Below are positions 1 through 11,444 of a stretch of DNA of 64,000 nucleotides, piece after piece (within the stretch, counting starts at the first letter, position 1; each line of letters starts with the position of its first letter). A program made the position numbers and the translations under genes. Location: contig RWJK01000577.1 of the NCBI GenBank assembly GCA_004335835.1, forward strand, positions 1 through 64,000, in the 5' to 3' direction. The stretch is from Scenedesmus sp. ARA3 (taxonomy: Eukaryota; Chlorophyta; Chlorophyceae; Sphaeropleales; Scenedesmaceae). The notes under the pieces are model-generated. The model ran no database searches. It worked only from the letters and a program-made list of their open reading frames with translations, and had not been told where the DNA came from.

Positions 1-2587
1 CCTGCTGCTGCAGGGCCTGCTGCCGCTGCTGCCTCCAGGAGCTGACCCCCGACCAGCCACCGCTGCCGTCCCTGCCTTCAGCCAGGGCACTGCCGGAGCT
101 GGTGCTGCTGTAGCCCATCTGCGATTGCGAGCCCTGCTGCGCTGCAGATGCAGCCGTGGGCGAAACCGCAGACGTGGACATGGGGGCGCTGCCGCTGCTG
201 CCTGCGGTGTACGGCACGCCGCGCATCATCGGCAGCAGCACCTGCGCGCCGCTGCTGCCATACGCTGTGGGTGCTGTGGATGCCCCTACCTCTGCTGCCA
301 TGAAGCTGCTGCCTGCTTGCTCGCGCTCTACTAGCGGCGCGCTGTGCACACCCTGGCTGGAGTAAGCAGGCGCCAGCTGCTGCCCCGTGCTGGCACTGCC
401 ACCGCTTAAGAAACCCGCCACGCTGCTGCTGCTGGCGGCACTTGGGTCTGCCGGTGCTGGCAAGAAGGGCCGTGGGAAGTAGTACCCCACACTGGCACCC
501 CAAGTGCCGCCGCTGCTGCCGGCTGCGCTGCCAGTAGGGGCAGCACTGGACAACGGGCTACCTGCAAAGCGGCCATGTGGGTAGATGTACCCTTCCTGGC
601 TCCAGCTGCGTGTGGAGGGTGCCTGCGGGTGCTGCTGCTGCTGCTGCTGCCGCGCCCAGGCCTCCTGCTGCTGCTGCTGGTGCTGCGCCACGGGGTGCAG
701 CACCTTGGACATCAGCTGCCGCGCTGCTGCAGACAGAGAGCTGCTGCCGCCAGAGGTGTAGCCAGCAGTCACTGCCCCTGCTGCTGCTGCTGCTGCTGCC
801 GGCGTTGCCGCTGCAGCGGTGCCTGCAGCTGAGGATGAGCCGCTAGCTGAAGAGCGAGGCTGGGAGTGTGCAGCAGTGCCAGACCCAGAAACAATGCCGC
901 TGTGTGTCCCGCTGAACGTTCCGGACGTGCCTTCCTGGCTGCTGCTGACTGTGCCGCTGCCAGCAGCAGATGCGGCAGCTGCCTGCCGCGCAGCGGCACC
1001 CCTCCTGCCGCCCGCTGCAGCAGCATTGCCGGCGGCGCCCGCTCTGCCGTGCGGGTGCAGCACAATGTCAGGCATGATGTTGATCACGACGCTGCTGTCC
1101 CGCGCAGCCCTGCCGCCCGCTGCTGCTGCTGCTGCGCTGCCGCCGCGGCCGGTGCTGCTGCTGCGCTGCATCATGCTGCTGGTGCTGCCGGTCTGCTGGC
1201 TGCTACTGTCTGCCTTGGCGCGGCGGCCACTGGCCTTCTGCGCTGGTGTGGCAGCGCCTGCTGCTGCCTTCTTGCCGGCCTGCAGGACACACGAAGCAAT
1301 CCACATGTCAGAAGACCTTGGTCCATATGAGTAGCAGCGCGGCACCTCACATTCAGCAGGCACCAGCAACTGCTGAAGTGCATAAAAGGGTCTCCACAAA
1401 TGGCATCCAGCAGTAGCTCAGCCTTCACAATCAGCAGCAATCAGCAGTACAGCCCGTGTGCCGTGCGATGTATGGTGCTGGGCTGCAGGCTGCTGCCAGG
1501 CGTGCCTCACCTGCAAGGCGCGCTGCTGTTCAGTCGGGTTCCATACGCTGCACTGGTAGGCCCGCACGATGTTGGGGTGGTGCAGCTGCACAGCAGCAGC
1601 AGCAGCAGCAGCAGAGGCGGCCGCACAAGGCAGACAGACAGCAGGCGGTGCAGGGCAGCGGTCAGTGTGCTGGCAGCACCAAACACCAGCTCGTTGCGCA
1701 GATCTCCTGCAGCTGCGATTGAAGAGGTAGGCCAGGAATCCTTTCGCTGTGGGCTGTACGCTCTTTTCATGCATGTGAAGCACACGCTACCTCTCGGGGC
1801 AGTTTCAAGTTTGGACAGTCTCCAACGAAAATTACCCTGCCGCACCTGCATCATGACCTCCGCCTCCTTGAGCACCTTTGGCAGCTCGTCAGGCGTGCAG
1901 GAAATGATCTTCACCGCAACATCAGTGCCATGCCAGCGGCCCCTGCAGCATCACACAAGCAGCAGCAGCAGCAGCAGCGGTCAGCAATTTGCAGTCTGCA
2001 TGGCCTGATGCCGCTTCAAGATGGCTTCTCTCGCAGCAGCACGCGCCATGCGTACAGGTGTCAGTCTTGTTGCAGCGTGTGGTATCCAAACAGGCGTCTG
2101 TCCAGCACTGCACAATGCCGATCGCGCCTTTCAAGGCACGCTTTGATTATTCATTAAAAGGCAGTACGTTTTACTCCACCTGGCACCTCAGCATCATCCA
2201 CCCAGGTGAGGCCTTACCTGTAGACTCTTCCAAACGAGCCAGAGCCCAGCAGAACACCTGCAGCAGCAGGCCATGATGGTGGTACAAGATTAGCCCCGCT
2301 GTGTAGGAACACGCCAGAACAAAACAGAAAGAGACAGCACTATGCTATATGCACTTCCGTCAAGTCAACAGCCGCTGATGGCAAGGTGCTGTGCAGATTC
2401 CAGCAATTGGGCCACAACTAATGGTTGTGGTGCAGGCATAGCACCTAGGTGCAACATTCAAACACAGCATGGGCTAGCTGGGTTCCCAAGGCCCACCTAA
2501 TCGCACAGTCTGCGCCACCGAGCGCTTCTTGTTCTGATCGCTCAACGTGAGTATCAGGCTTGATGTGCCCTCGCCATCAATCGTCCT

Positions 2588-2668
<81 letters not shown>

Positions 2669-5311
2669 GCAGCGGCGGCGGCAGCAGCAGCAGCGGCAAC
2701 AACAAGCGTGTCACGTCATGCGCGTCTACTTGGGTGCGAGCAGCCACAGGCGTACGTGCTGCAAGCCGTACGCAGTGCAGGACAGCTGCGGTGCAAAAAT
2801 AGGCATTACAATATTGGCAAGCACCTGTGCATGTGAACCATACGCTGAGCTGCTGCATGGCTCAAGCACCGCTGACACCTCTGCATCAAACACACTGCAA
2901 CCAGTATCTGCTGCTTCTGCAACCCTGTGGCGACCTGCCAAGCCCACCAGGCGTGACCCTGAGTATGTTATGTACTGTGTGAACAATGTAACACGATTTC
3001 AAACGTAACTCACGGGCTGCTGTTGGACTCCAGCTCCTGCAGGGACTTGCGGCTGATCTTCACCAGGCACAGCAGCAGGCGCTTGCGGAACACGCAGCAC
3101 AGCACAGCCACCACCACCACAACGCCAGCTGCAGGCCGCACAGCAGGTATGGCAAGTGTTGCAGGAAAAAACATCACAGGCAGGACAGTTGAATGGCAGT
3201 GCCAGAAGCCCTAAGTGAAAGTGGCAGCAGTAGGCGCTGCTCGCGTACTGGCAGGGTCAGTGCTGATAATGATAGCCTGAACTTCACTGCATTCAGAACA
3301 GCAAGCATGCGAGGGCTTGCATGAGTAGGCTGGTATGCAGCTCAAACATGTGCAACAGTCAGCAGCGTTTCCACCAGCACAAAGCCGCAGCTGAGTCAGC
3401 AGGGAACTGCCGCAGCCACAGCTGCTTGACAGGCCAGCCGGGTGACGCCGCTGTCCTGCAAACACACCTGCAGTGCCGACGCCCGCGATCGCGCCTGGCG
3501 TCCACTGGAAGCTTTGCGTGTCGTTCAGCAGCCTGTTCAGCGCCTCGGCTATGCAGGTGTCCTGCCCAAAGCTTGCGTAGCACTGGTTGGAGATGTAGTA
3601 TGAGCACACGCGTGTGGTGTTGACCATGTAAAGCACATAGCCAGGCCAGCTGAACCCTGCGTCGGGGTCTGTGTTGCGCACAAGGAACGCCATGCTCCCG
3701 AAATGAACGCTGTCGTCGAAGCAGACCTGCTGAGCAAAATTGTGCAGCAGGATGGTTGCAGGAAAGCGTTGCAGGCGTCCGGCAGCAGCGGCAGAGGCAC
3801 AGAGCAGCAAGGAAGCCAGCTTAGACTAGCGCAGCAGGATGCGATGCGTGTGCAGCAGCAAGCTGTACCGGAGCCGGAGAGCATCAACTGCAGGCAGCAT
3901 TTCCACGTCCCGCGCCTCTGCACAAGCGCAAGTGTGAACAGCGGCTAACACACAAAGCGCGTACCACCGCCCTCCCCTAGCCGTGCACTGCGGCAGCAAA
4001 AGCCGGCCCTACCTGGTCTGTCCAGTTGGGCGCAAAGATACAGATGTCGTTCAACACAGTTATGTTGTTGGGTGGAAAGCCAGGGTAGTTGCTGAAGGAC
4101 TTGGCAGAGGTGAGGGCCTGGTCGATGGGGTTGCACACCAGCTTCGCACGCACCACGTTGCGCATGATGATGGTCGAGTTGGTGTCACCCTGCAGCGCAC
4201 AAGCACAGCATGTCACAAACCCTACAGGATTCTGCTCGCCGTGAAGTTGCTTGACATCAAGTTGCCAGCGGCTGCTTGATCACTGTCAGCTGGCACGCAT
4301 AAGCTGGATTACAAGTCGTCAGCTGCTTTATGCGCCGTGACCACAACAACCCGCAGCAGTCGACATATCAAAAGCCTCATTAGCCAAAACACCCAAAGAG
4401 CACGACTCGGCACTGCTGCAAACCCGTAACCAACACCCGGCGCTTCCAATCCACGTCTGCATGCACCACAGACGGCTGCTGAGAGGACATGCACTTATTG
4501 GATAGCCATCTCTGAGCAATCAAAGACTATAAAGCATGCTGGGTGGAATGCACCTATTGTCTAGCACTGCAGAAGCAGCTTTAAGCTGAGGACTCACCAC
4601 TGCATTGTGCAGCGCGACAGCAGCCACACAGCGGAACAGCACATGCGGGCAGCACAGTGGAGACACGGCGTCAGGTGAGCTAAATGACGCCCTGATACTG
4701 TAGAGAGAGATGCTACATCTAAGCAGTAATACGCACACCAGGGGCGCAGATGCTGATGCATTGCTGAGCAGTCTTTTGTGGGTGCTATGACTCAGCACCA
4801 ACACTGGCATGACAACAGCACATCGCAAACACTAACCCAGCTCCATCCAACGCTGCTGATGCTGCTGCTTCTGATGCTGCTAACACTGCTAACGCTGCCG
4901 ACTTGACTTCCCGCCAAACATCAGTCACCCACCAAAGAAGTCCAGGGAGAAGCCACCCAGTTTCCTGCAAGCGCAGCAACAAGCCACACAGCACGCCCTG
5001 GTCACAATGCTGTCCATGCAGCAGCACGGCAAGCGTGCCAACTGGCAGGTGCATATGCTATGTGTGTACACAGACAGGTTTGTGATCTGTGTGTACAAGC
5101 GAATGTCCGCCAAGCACGCAGTTGTGCTTGCACACTGTTACGTTCGTCGTCTCCCACCGCGCTTTGCGCTGCTGTTGCTGCTGCTGCTGCTGCCATTGTT
5201 GAAGCTGCCAGTGCTGATGCAAACCATGTCAAACACTAACACGCCCGCTGCAAGCGCTACTACTTCCTCAGTTGGCGCTGACTGCTGACGGCTGCAAGGC
5301 CCTCGGCACGC

Positions 5312-5348
<37 letters not shown>

Positions 5349-5893
5349 TGCGCACCTGATGTTGCGCACGACCAGGTTCTCCAGGGTGACTGTCACTCCC
5401 TGGCCCACCAGCACCTTGCCAGACAGGAACTGGAAGTCCAGCTGCCCTGCTGTCTCAAATGCCGACCTAATCAAAATGTCACGAGTGAGGCGGTACGGGT
5501 TGTCGACGTTATACACGGACCTGCGCAGCACAGGACAGCCACAGTCAGGCGACACGGAGGCTGTGCATCAGCCGGGTAACGCTGCCGCTGCCGCTGCTGC
5601 ATGTCGCCACGCTTGCTGGCGCAGCCTCTGCCGGCTGCCCTGTGCAAGCAGCCACCACAGCAGCAGCAACTCCTTAGCTTTGTTCCTGCGCAGCCAGCTA
5701 GCACTGCCTGTTGACCGTGCTGCTGCTGCTGTTGCTGGGCTGCAGCTCACCAGGCCTCTCTGGAGAGTACAAAGTTTTGGGCATTCACCAGGATCTCTGT
5801 GACCGACTCGTTTGTGAAAGCCTGAAAGAAAACTCCATCTGCCACCTCTGCAAGCGTGGTGGTGACTGTCCCGACCGGTAGCTGCGCATGCAC
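1..5893 (-). CDS. Receptor-like TKL-type protein kinase (partial)
   Basis: A single-pass membrane kinase; both ends are incomplete. Exons I can place: 5751-5893, 5356-5520, 4013-4189, 3468-3726, 3014-3128, 2497-2585, 2218-2257, 1846-1942, 1511-1585 and 1-1279 (open to the window edge). The outer part has many N-glycosylation sequons (NESV, NSTI, NITV, NWTD, NTTR, NDTQ) and a beta-helix-like stretch VTVTLENLVVRNIR. Exon 3014-3128 encodes a membrane helix (GVVVVVAVLCCVF) followed by RKR. Then come the glycine loop LLGSGSFGRVYR, lysine in TDVAVKII, helix-C glutamate in LKEAEVM and HPNIVRAY. After beta 4 the frame enters at least 426 low-complexity residues, so the rest of the kinase lies beyond the edge. 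The exon ending at 5356 (phase 2) does not join 4189 (phase 0), so one or more exons between them are missing from this model. Ligand unknown. Confidence 0.8.
2589..2666 (-). repeat. (CTG)26 array at the intron 3' end (CAG on + strand)
   Basis: A pure trinucleotide array of about 26 units. On the sense (minus) strand of the receptor kinase it is CTG and runs straight into the CAG acceptor of exon 2497-2585, so it replaces the normal pyrimidine tract. Confidence 0.95.
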
Positions 5894-7011
5894 CTGCAGT
5901 ACACGCAGGACAGATGCAAAAGGCGGGTTCGAGTCCAAAGTCTGGTGCGTCATCGATGCACCACATGCCACAGGCCGTGCATACCATGTCTGGACACTTG
6001 TTGCTGCTGCAACGCTGGGGTGTTGTGCTGCCACGCATGCTAGTGCATCATCAAGATGGCATGACGCAGCCAGAGGCACGCAAGGCACAGCAGAGTGCAG
6101 CTCCTTGCCGAGGGCCCAATTACACTGCAAGTACAGATCAGCGCCTCGCTGAGGGCACAGCTAGAAACTGACACACAACAAGGTGGCTAAACAGCTGGTG
6201 TTATGGCAAGGGGGTGCTGCAGCAGTGCAGCAAACAACTCACAGCCACCAGCAGCAGGAAATACAGCCGAGCGCTTAGCATGATCATGGATGCTATAGAA
6301 GCGCCACTTCTTCCGTTGAAATGCCAGCCGTCCCGTGGACGCCTCCTGGATGGTCTGCTGCGCAGGCGCATACCGACTGTCTACTGTTCAAGGCACGCCA
6401 AGTACCCATAGCCCCCAAATGGTTCCTTAGCCCTAGAAGTCGCTTTCGCACGACATCCGGTGCGGTGACGACCGAAATAGCGCATGAACAGATCTACTGT
6501 GTTCGTGCCGTGACTGTGTTTTCTACGAGGTGTGTAAAAAGGAGAACGGCAAGAAATAATGCAGATTAGATCGTGCTTTGTTCCTCGTGAAACTGGTGAC
6601 AGGGCACGGGTTTAGTCGGGAGCTATGACACCCATCATGAGCGGGCGGGGGTGTGGCAGCCACGATCTGCCCGGGTCGATTTAACCAATCCTGTAAAGAA
6701 TGAAAGCGTTTGGTGTTTTGCTTGGTCACTTCAACACCCCAAGCTGTGGCTGTAGCTTACAGTGACCCTAGTAGGGCTAGTAGGTGCTTGATACATTTCA
6801 AAGCTTGCAAGGTTGGGCGCGCATCGTCCGCGCAGCAGCTGTTCGATGATTAGTTCCAGTGGCTGCAAGCAAGTGGCGATGAGCGGCACCTCCTTTGGTG
6901 TGCGAGCCCTCAGAGCAGCAGTTATCAGCCACAGCAGGGCACCTGCAGCGTGTGGTGCTGCTGGCACAACAGTTGAAGGGGCGGCAAGGAGGTGTAGTGC
7001 AGGTGAAGCGC
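5894..7011. other. Divergent intergenic region, receptor kinase / NDC1
   Basis: This holds the unresolved 5' end of the minus-strand kinase and the upstream region of NDC1. I see no convincing exon. Reading frames are short and lack splice-compatible boundaries. It is less repeat-rich than the flanking genes. Confidence 0.5.
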
Positions 7012-8080
7012 ATGTGTAGTGCCCCAGTTGAAATTACAGGTGGTGAACCGTGTTTTACGGCTTCCTTGTCGTTTGCTGATGGCCTGAGCATGCACCATGC
7101 AGGTGCAGGTTGCATGCTTCACAGGCGCAGGGCACTGCACACCTCAGCAGCAGCTGGCAACGGCGATGCAACAGGTACTGCGTGGCTGCTAATCTTGCTT
7201 GCGTCATTTGTGCATGCATCAGATCTCTGCATTGCCGTGCATATGTTGTCTGGGATGCCCCTGGTGGCTACACTGCTCTCAACATGCATGCGCACAATCA
7301 GCACACCGCTGCTGCTGACTTGTCCTGCTGCCAACTGCCCTGCAGGCACCAGCACTGCACCTCTGAACACAAGTGCCGCCAGCAGCAGCACTGTTATGGA
7401 CAGCGGTGATGGTAGGCCGCGCGTGTGCATCCTCGGCGGCGGCTTTGGCGGGCTGTACACAGCGATCAAGCTGGAGCTGCTGATGTGGCCCAGGGGCAAG
7501 AAGCCAAAGGCAAGTGCAGGCCCACACAGGACAGTGTGCGTTAGTGCTTGTGATGTGCTTGTAACAGAGGGGAAGGGGAGTGTGGGCCAGAGCAGCAGTG
7601 GCGCCTACAGCTGTCTGAACGTGAGTGCAAGCATGCATGCACTGCCATGCACGACAGCAGACAGCACCAGGACTGAGCGCCTGCCTGCCTGCCTGCTTGC
7701 GCGCTGCTCAGCATCACCGCCAGCAGCTTTCACCTGCAGCGCCTCTCCACACCACGCTGCTACTGCCCTGCAGCAACAACTGCCATTTTTTCTCTTGCAT
7801 CCCTGCAGGTGACACTGATTGACCAGGGGGAGCGCTTCATCTTTAAGCCGCTGCTATATGAGCTCATCAATGGCACTGCACAGGCCTGGGAGGTGGCGCC
7901 GCCTTTTGCGCAGCTGCTCGCGCCATACCCGATCCAGTTCGTACAGGTGCGGAGATGAGTGTCGCAGGCGGCAGGTTGGAACTGAGCTGAGCACGGCAAG
8001 CAGCTGGTGTGTCGTGCAGCTGCATGAACTTCTGACACAACTTCAGAGCGTGGTCTTATTACAGCTGACCAGCGCTGCAT

Positions 8081-8134
<54 letters not shown>

Positions 8135-8877
8135 AGGACAAGGTGCTCGAGGTGCAGCCGGAGCAGCTGCTCGCCGACGGCGGCAGCGCAACAGGTGGCA
8201 GCATCACGCTGGCCTCAGGCGGCAGCATCCAATACGACTGGCTAGTGGTGTCTCTGGGCGCTGCAGCAGACCCGCGCGGGGTGCCTGGCGTGCGGGAGCA
8301 TGCGAGGCCTTTTGTGTCGCTTGAGGATGCCGAATTTGTGGCGCAGCAGCTAGCAGCGTATGAGGCGCGGGCAGCGCTGGGCCAGCCGCCGGCGACAGTG
8401 GCGGTGGTGGGTGCGGGCTATGCTGGTGTGGAGCTTGCTGCTGTGGTGGGTGAGCGGCTGAGGGGCAAGGCGCGCGTGGTGCTGCTGACGCCTGGCGCGG
8501 AGATCCTGGAGGCGGCGCCAGCAGGGCAACGTGAGGCAGCTGTGCAGGTGAGGAGCGGCAAGCGGTGTGCTGTAGGGGGTGGGGTGCGGTGGAGTGGCTG
8601 CAGCGTGTCGTTCTAGCAGCACCAGCACCGCCAGCGATTTGCTGACCCTGTTCGTGTGTCTTCTGATATGGCTTTGTGGCTTCAGCTGATGCTCACCGAT
8701 TGTGGCGTCGGTGTTCGCGGTACGCATGCTTCCGCACATGTGCTTCCTCTCAACGACCGGTCGGGCCTTGTTCCTCTGTCATCGCGTGCGCTCTCCTTGA
8801 TGTCTGCAGGCTCTGCAGTCACTGGGTGTTGACATCATGACAGGCTGGAAGGTGACGGCTGTGGAGTCCGTGGCAGA

Positions 8878-8908
<31 letters not shown>

Positions 8909-10056
8909 CAACCTTCGCCAGCAACAACTGCTGCTGCCGATCTTGCGGATCAGCAGGACAGCAGCTCCCAGCAGTCGCCCATCAGCAGCAGCAGCAGCAG
9001 CAGCAGTGCTGCCCAGCAGCCAGTGTACCCTATCAGCCCCGATGCAGCACCCTACACAGTGCGGCTGGAGCCAGCAGGACCATACTCCAGCAGCACTGCA
9101 CTTCCTGCAGACCTAGTGCTGTGGACAGCTGGCAGTAAGCCTGCTTCACAGTCCCTGCAGCCCTTCCCTGTAGATGGCAGGGGCCAATTACAGACTGACC
9201 CAACCCTGCGCGTGCTGCGCCATTCGCGTGTGTTTGCGCTTGGTGATGTGTCAAAAGGGCAGCCCGGCAACGACGGCAGCAGTGCTGCTGCTGCTGGCGG
9301 CCAGGGTGCGGTGTACCCTGCAACAGCACAGGTGGCGTTCCAGCAGGCAGATTATGCTGCGTGGAACATCTGGTCTGCGATCAATGGCCGGGCGCTGCTG
9401 CAATTCAGGTGTGTTCTGTGTGTTCGGCCACGCGATAGGCAGTATGCTGCTGTCAGTGTGTTGCTGGTCTCATTCATGGGTCCTGAGTTTGCGCGCAAGT
9501 GCATGCTGACACTCGTGCCACTGCAATATTGCTTAACATGCCGCCACAAGATTGCTTAGCACATCAACAGCCTCGCAGCAACTGAGATGACATTCTGTCC
9601 ATCCTGCTTCTTTTCAATCACGAAACTGACATAACAACGAATCACCGCTCTGCTGCATTGTCACCTGCTGCGTGCAGGTACCAGCATCTAGGCGATATGA
9701 TGTCGCTTGGTGCCACCAATGCTGCAGTGGCGCTGCCCTTCCAGCTGCCCAGTGAGCTCACAGCCAGCATCACAGCAAGCCCCTTGGGCCCCCTGCTGTC
9801 ATTAGCAGGCGTCAAGTTCGGCTCAGGGCAGCAGCAGCAGTCAGCAGCAGCAGCTGGATCGGGCGATGGGGTGACACTCGAGGGTCCGCTTGCGCAGCTG
9901 CTGCGGCGCGCTGCATATCTGTACAGGCAGCCGACAAATGAGCAGCGCATCAATGTTGCGGCGAGCTGGATGCAGCAGGCGGCTGATGCTGCGGCACGCC
10001 TGGCTGCAGAGGCCTCTGCCAGCAGCAGCAGCAGCAGTGCTGACGCCAGGCGGTGA
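7012..10056 (+). CDS. NDC1: Type II NAD(P)H dehydrogenase, NDC1/NdbB type
   Basis: A flavoprotein that passes electrons from NAD(P)H to a quinone without pumping protons; plant NDC1 sits in plastids and reduces plastoquinone and phylloquinone precursors. Exons: 7012-7174, 7346-7509, 7809-7946, 8137-8547, 8810-9408, 9678-10056 (617 residues). The FAD motif VCILGGGFGGLY is near residue 84 and the NAD(P)H motif VAVVGAGYAGVELA near 243. The second FAD contact is VFALGDVS. The tail YQHLGDMMSLGATNAAVALP identifies the NDC1 branch. The N-terminus is transit-peptide-like (MLHRRRALHTSAAAG). The start is uncertain: in-frame ATGs also lie at 7090 and 7114. Intron 2 begins GC (AAAG|GCAAGT at 7510), and intron 3 ends in (CTG)16. 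Ala/Gln/Ser runs near residues 310-350 are an insertion relative to plant homologues. Confidence 0.9.
8086..8133 (+). repeat. (CTG)16 array fused to a CAG acceptor
   Basis: Sixteen pure CTG units followed directly by the CAG acceptor of the NDC1 exon starting at 8137. Confidence 0.95.
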
Positions 10057-11444
10057 AGGAGCTGGCGTGGTCTGCAGGACTGGTTGGTTTGGCACGTTGC
10101 GTGTGTGCAATAAGCAGATCATCGTTGTCTGCTCGAACAGTTGCCGCACGTAGTGCACAGCATTGTGCCAGCATTGGCACTGGGAGGGATGTGATGTGTG
10201 CTTAGGTACTGAGCACTGCGAATTGCAGGTTGACAGGTCAAGCAGCTTGGAGGGTGACAGCGGTTAGGATGAGTGGTTGCTGCAATGCAGAGTGTGGCCA
10301 TTGCTGAACGCCACATTCACTTCATTGCTCATGTTGAGACGTTGCGTGCTATCGGATCGCTTGGGGGGTTGCCACGGGGTTGCGCTACTCCAATTTCGCC
10401 TGTCTGCATATGATTGCAACTCTTTATGGGATGGCAGTGTCATGGTTGAACTTGGACGCAGTTTCCTGATCAATGCCACTGCAGCATTGCATCTGCAGTC
10501 GGGCAAAGTCTGTTGCCAACAGCATGCTGTTGCAGCAGGCTCTTCTGCGCAGCAGAGTAGGGGTCATTGTATGCTTGTGAGCGTTGTCCGTGCTCGCTGT
10601 GCACCACGTCAGCACGTGTCAGCTTTCGGGTGTGAGTTGCCATTGCTACTGGCAGGCCCACCGTGCGCACCGTGCTTTTGCAGAAGCGATCACAACGCAA
10701 GACAGCAAGCGCGTGAGACGCCTGCACTGTGCATGCAGTACGCCTGTAGGCAGAATGCACTGCCAGTGCTCAGTGGGCCAGCCAGGTTGGAGCACTGAAC
10801 TTGTGTAACCAACTCGTCTGAAGAAGCAAGCGCAGGCAGTTCATACGGCAGGCGAGGGACTTCGTTACCATTGGCATGGCTGAGCGTGCCTGCAGCAGGC
10901 ACCTGTTACTCACTGAGCAGCAAACCAACACCGCTTGAACCCGGAAATCGCAGCACTGAACCCCAGCAAGCATGCAGTGGCACGGGTGCACAGGTACCTG
11001 TCACCTGTACAGAACAACAGCTGTGGCAGCACCTGCCGGCGGTCTCTGCCAGCCACAGTTACTACTTTTGGTGCATCACCTGTGGTGGCGGCAAAGGATC
11101 ACTAGCAACAGCTGCACGCCGCATGCAGCCGCTGCGGCTGCACCGTGCAAGCTGGTGTCACTCACTGCTGCCCGCCACACTCCATCACATCTCTTTTACT
11201 GCGGCAGCAGCTGTGCTAGCCGCTGCCCCGTGCCTCCCTCTTCAGGTGGAGGGCCTCAACCAAACAGTTGCACGCAGCACATGCAACATCCTGCTGCTTG
11301 CAGCTGCTGCTACCTGTGGATCATGCCTGCGCTGCTCGATACCAAGGAACACTACCAGCTCCAGCCACAGTTGCGCGCTGCAGCTACCACGCCTGCTAGC
11401 GCCGAGGCTTTTGCGCGGCACACCCTCCTCTCTATCTAGAGCTG
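10057..11444. other. Convergent intergenic region, NDC1 / DXO
   Basis: Holds the 3' untranslated regions of the two converging genes. No splice-consistent coding stretch was found on either strand. Confidence 0.5.

Noticed and set aside
819..1334. Long plus-strand frames across 125-1334
   Set aside because: They are antisense to the low-complexity exon of the receptor kinase; CTG/CAG-rich DNA keeps several frames open on both strands.
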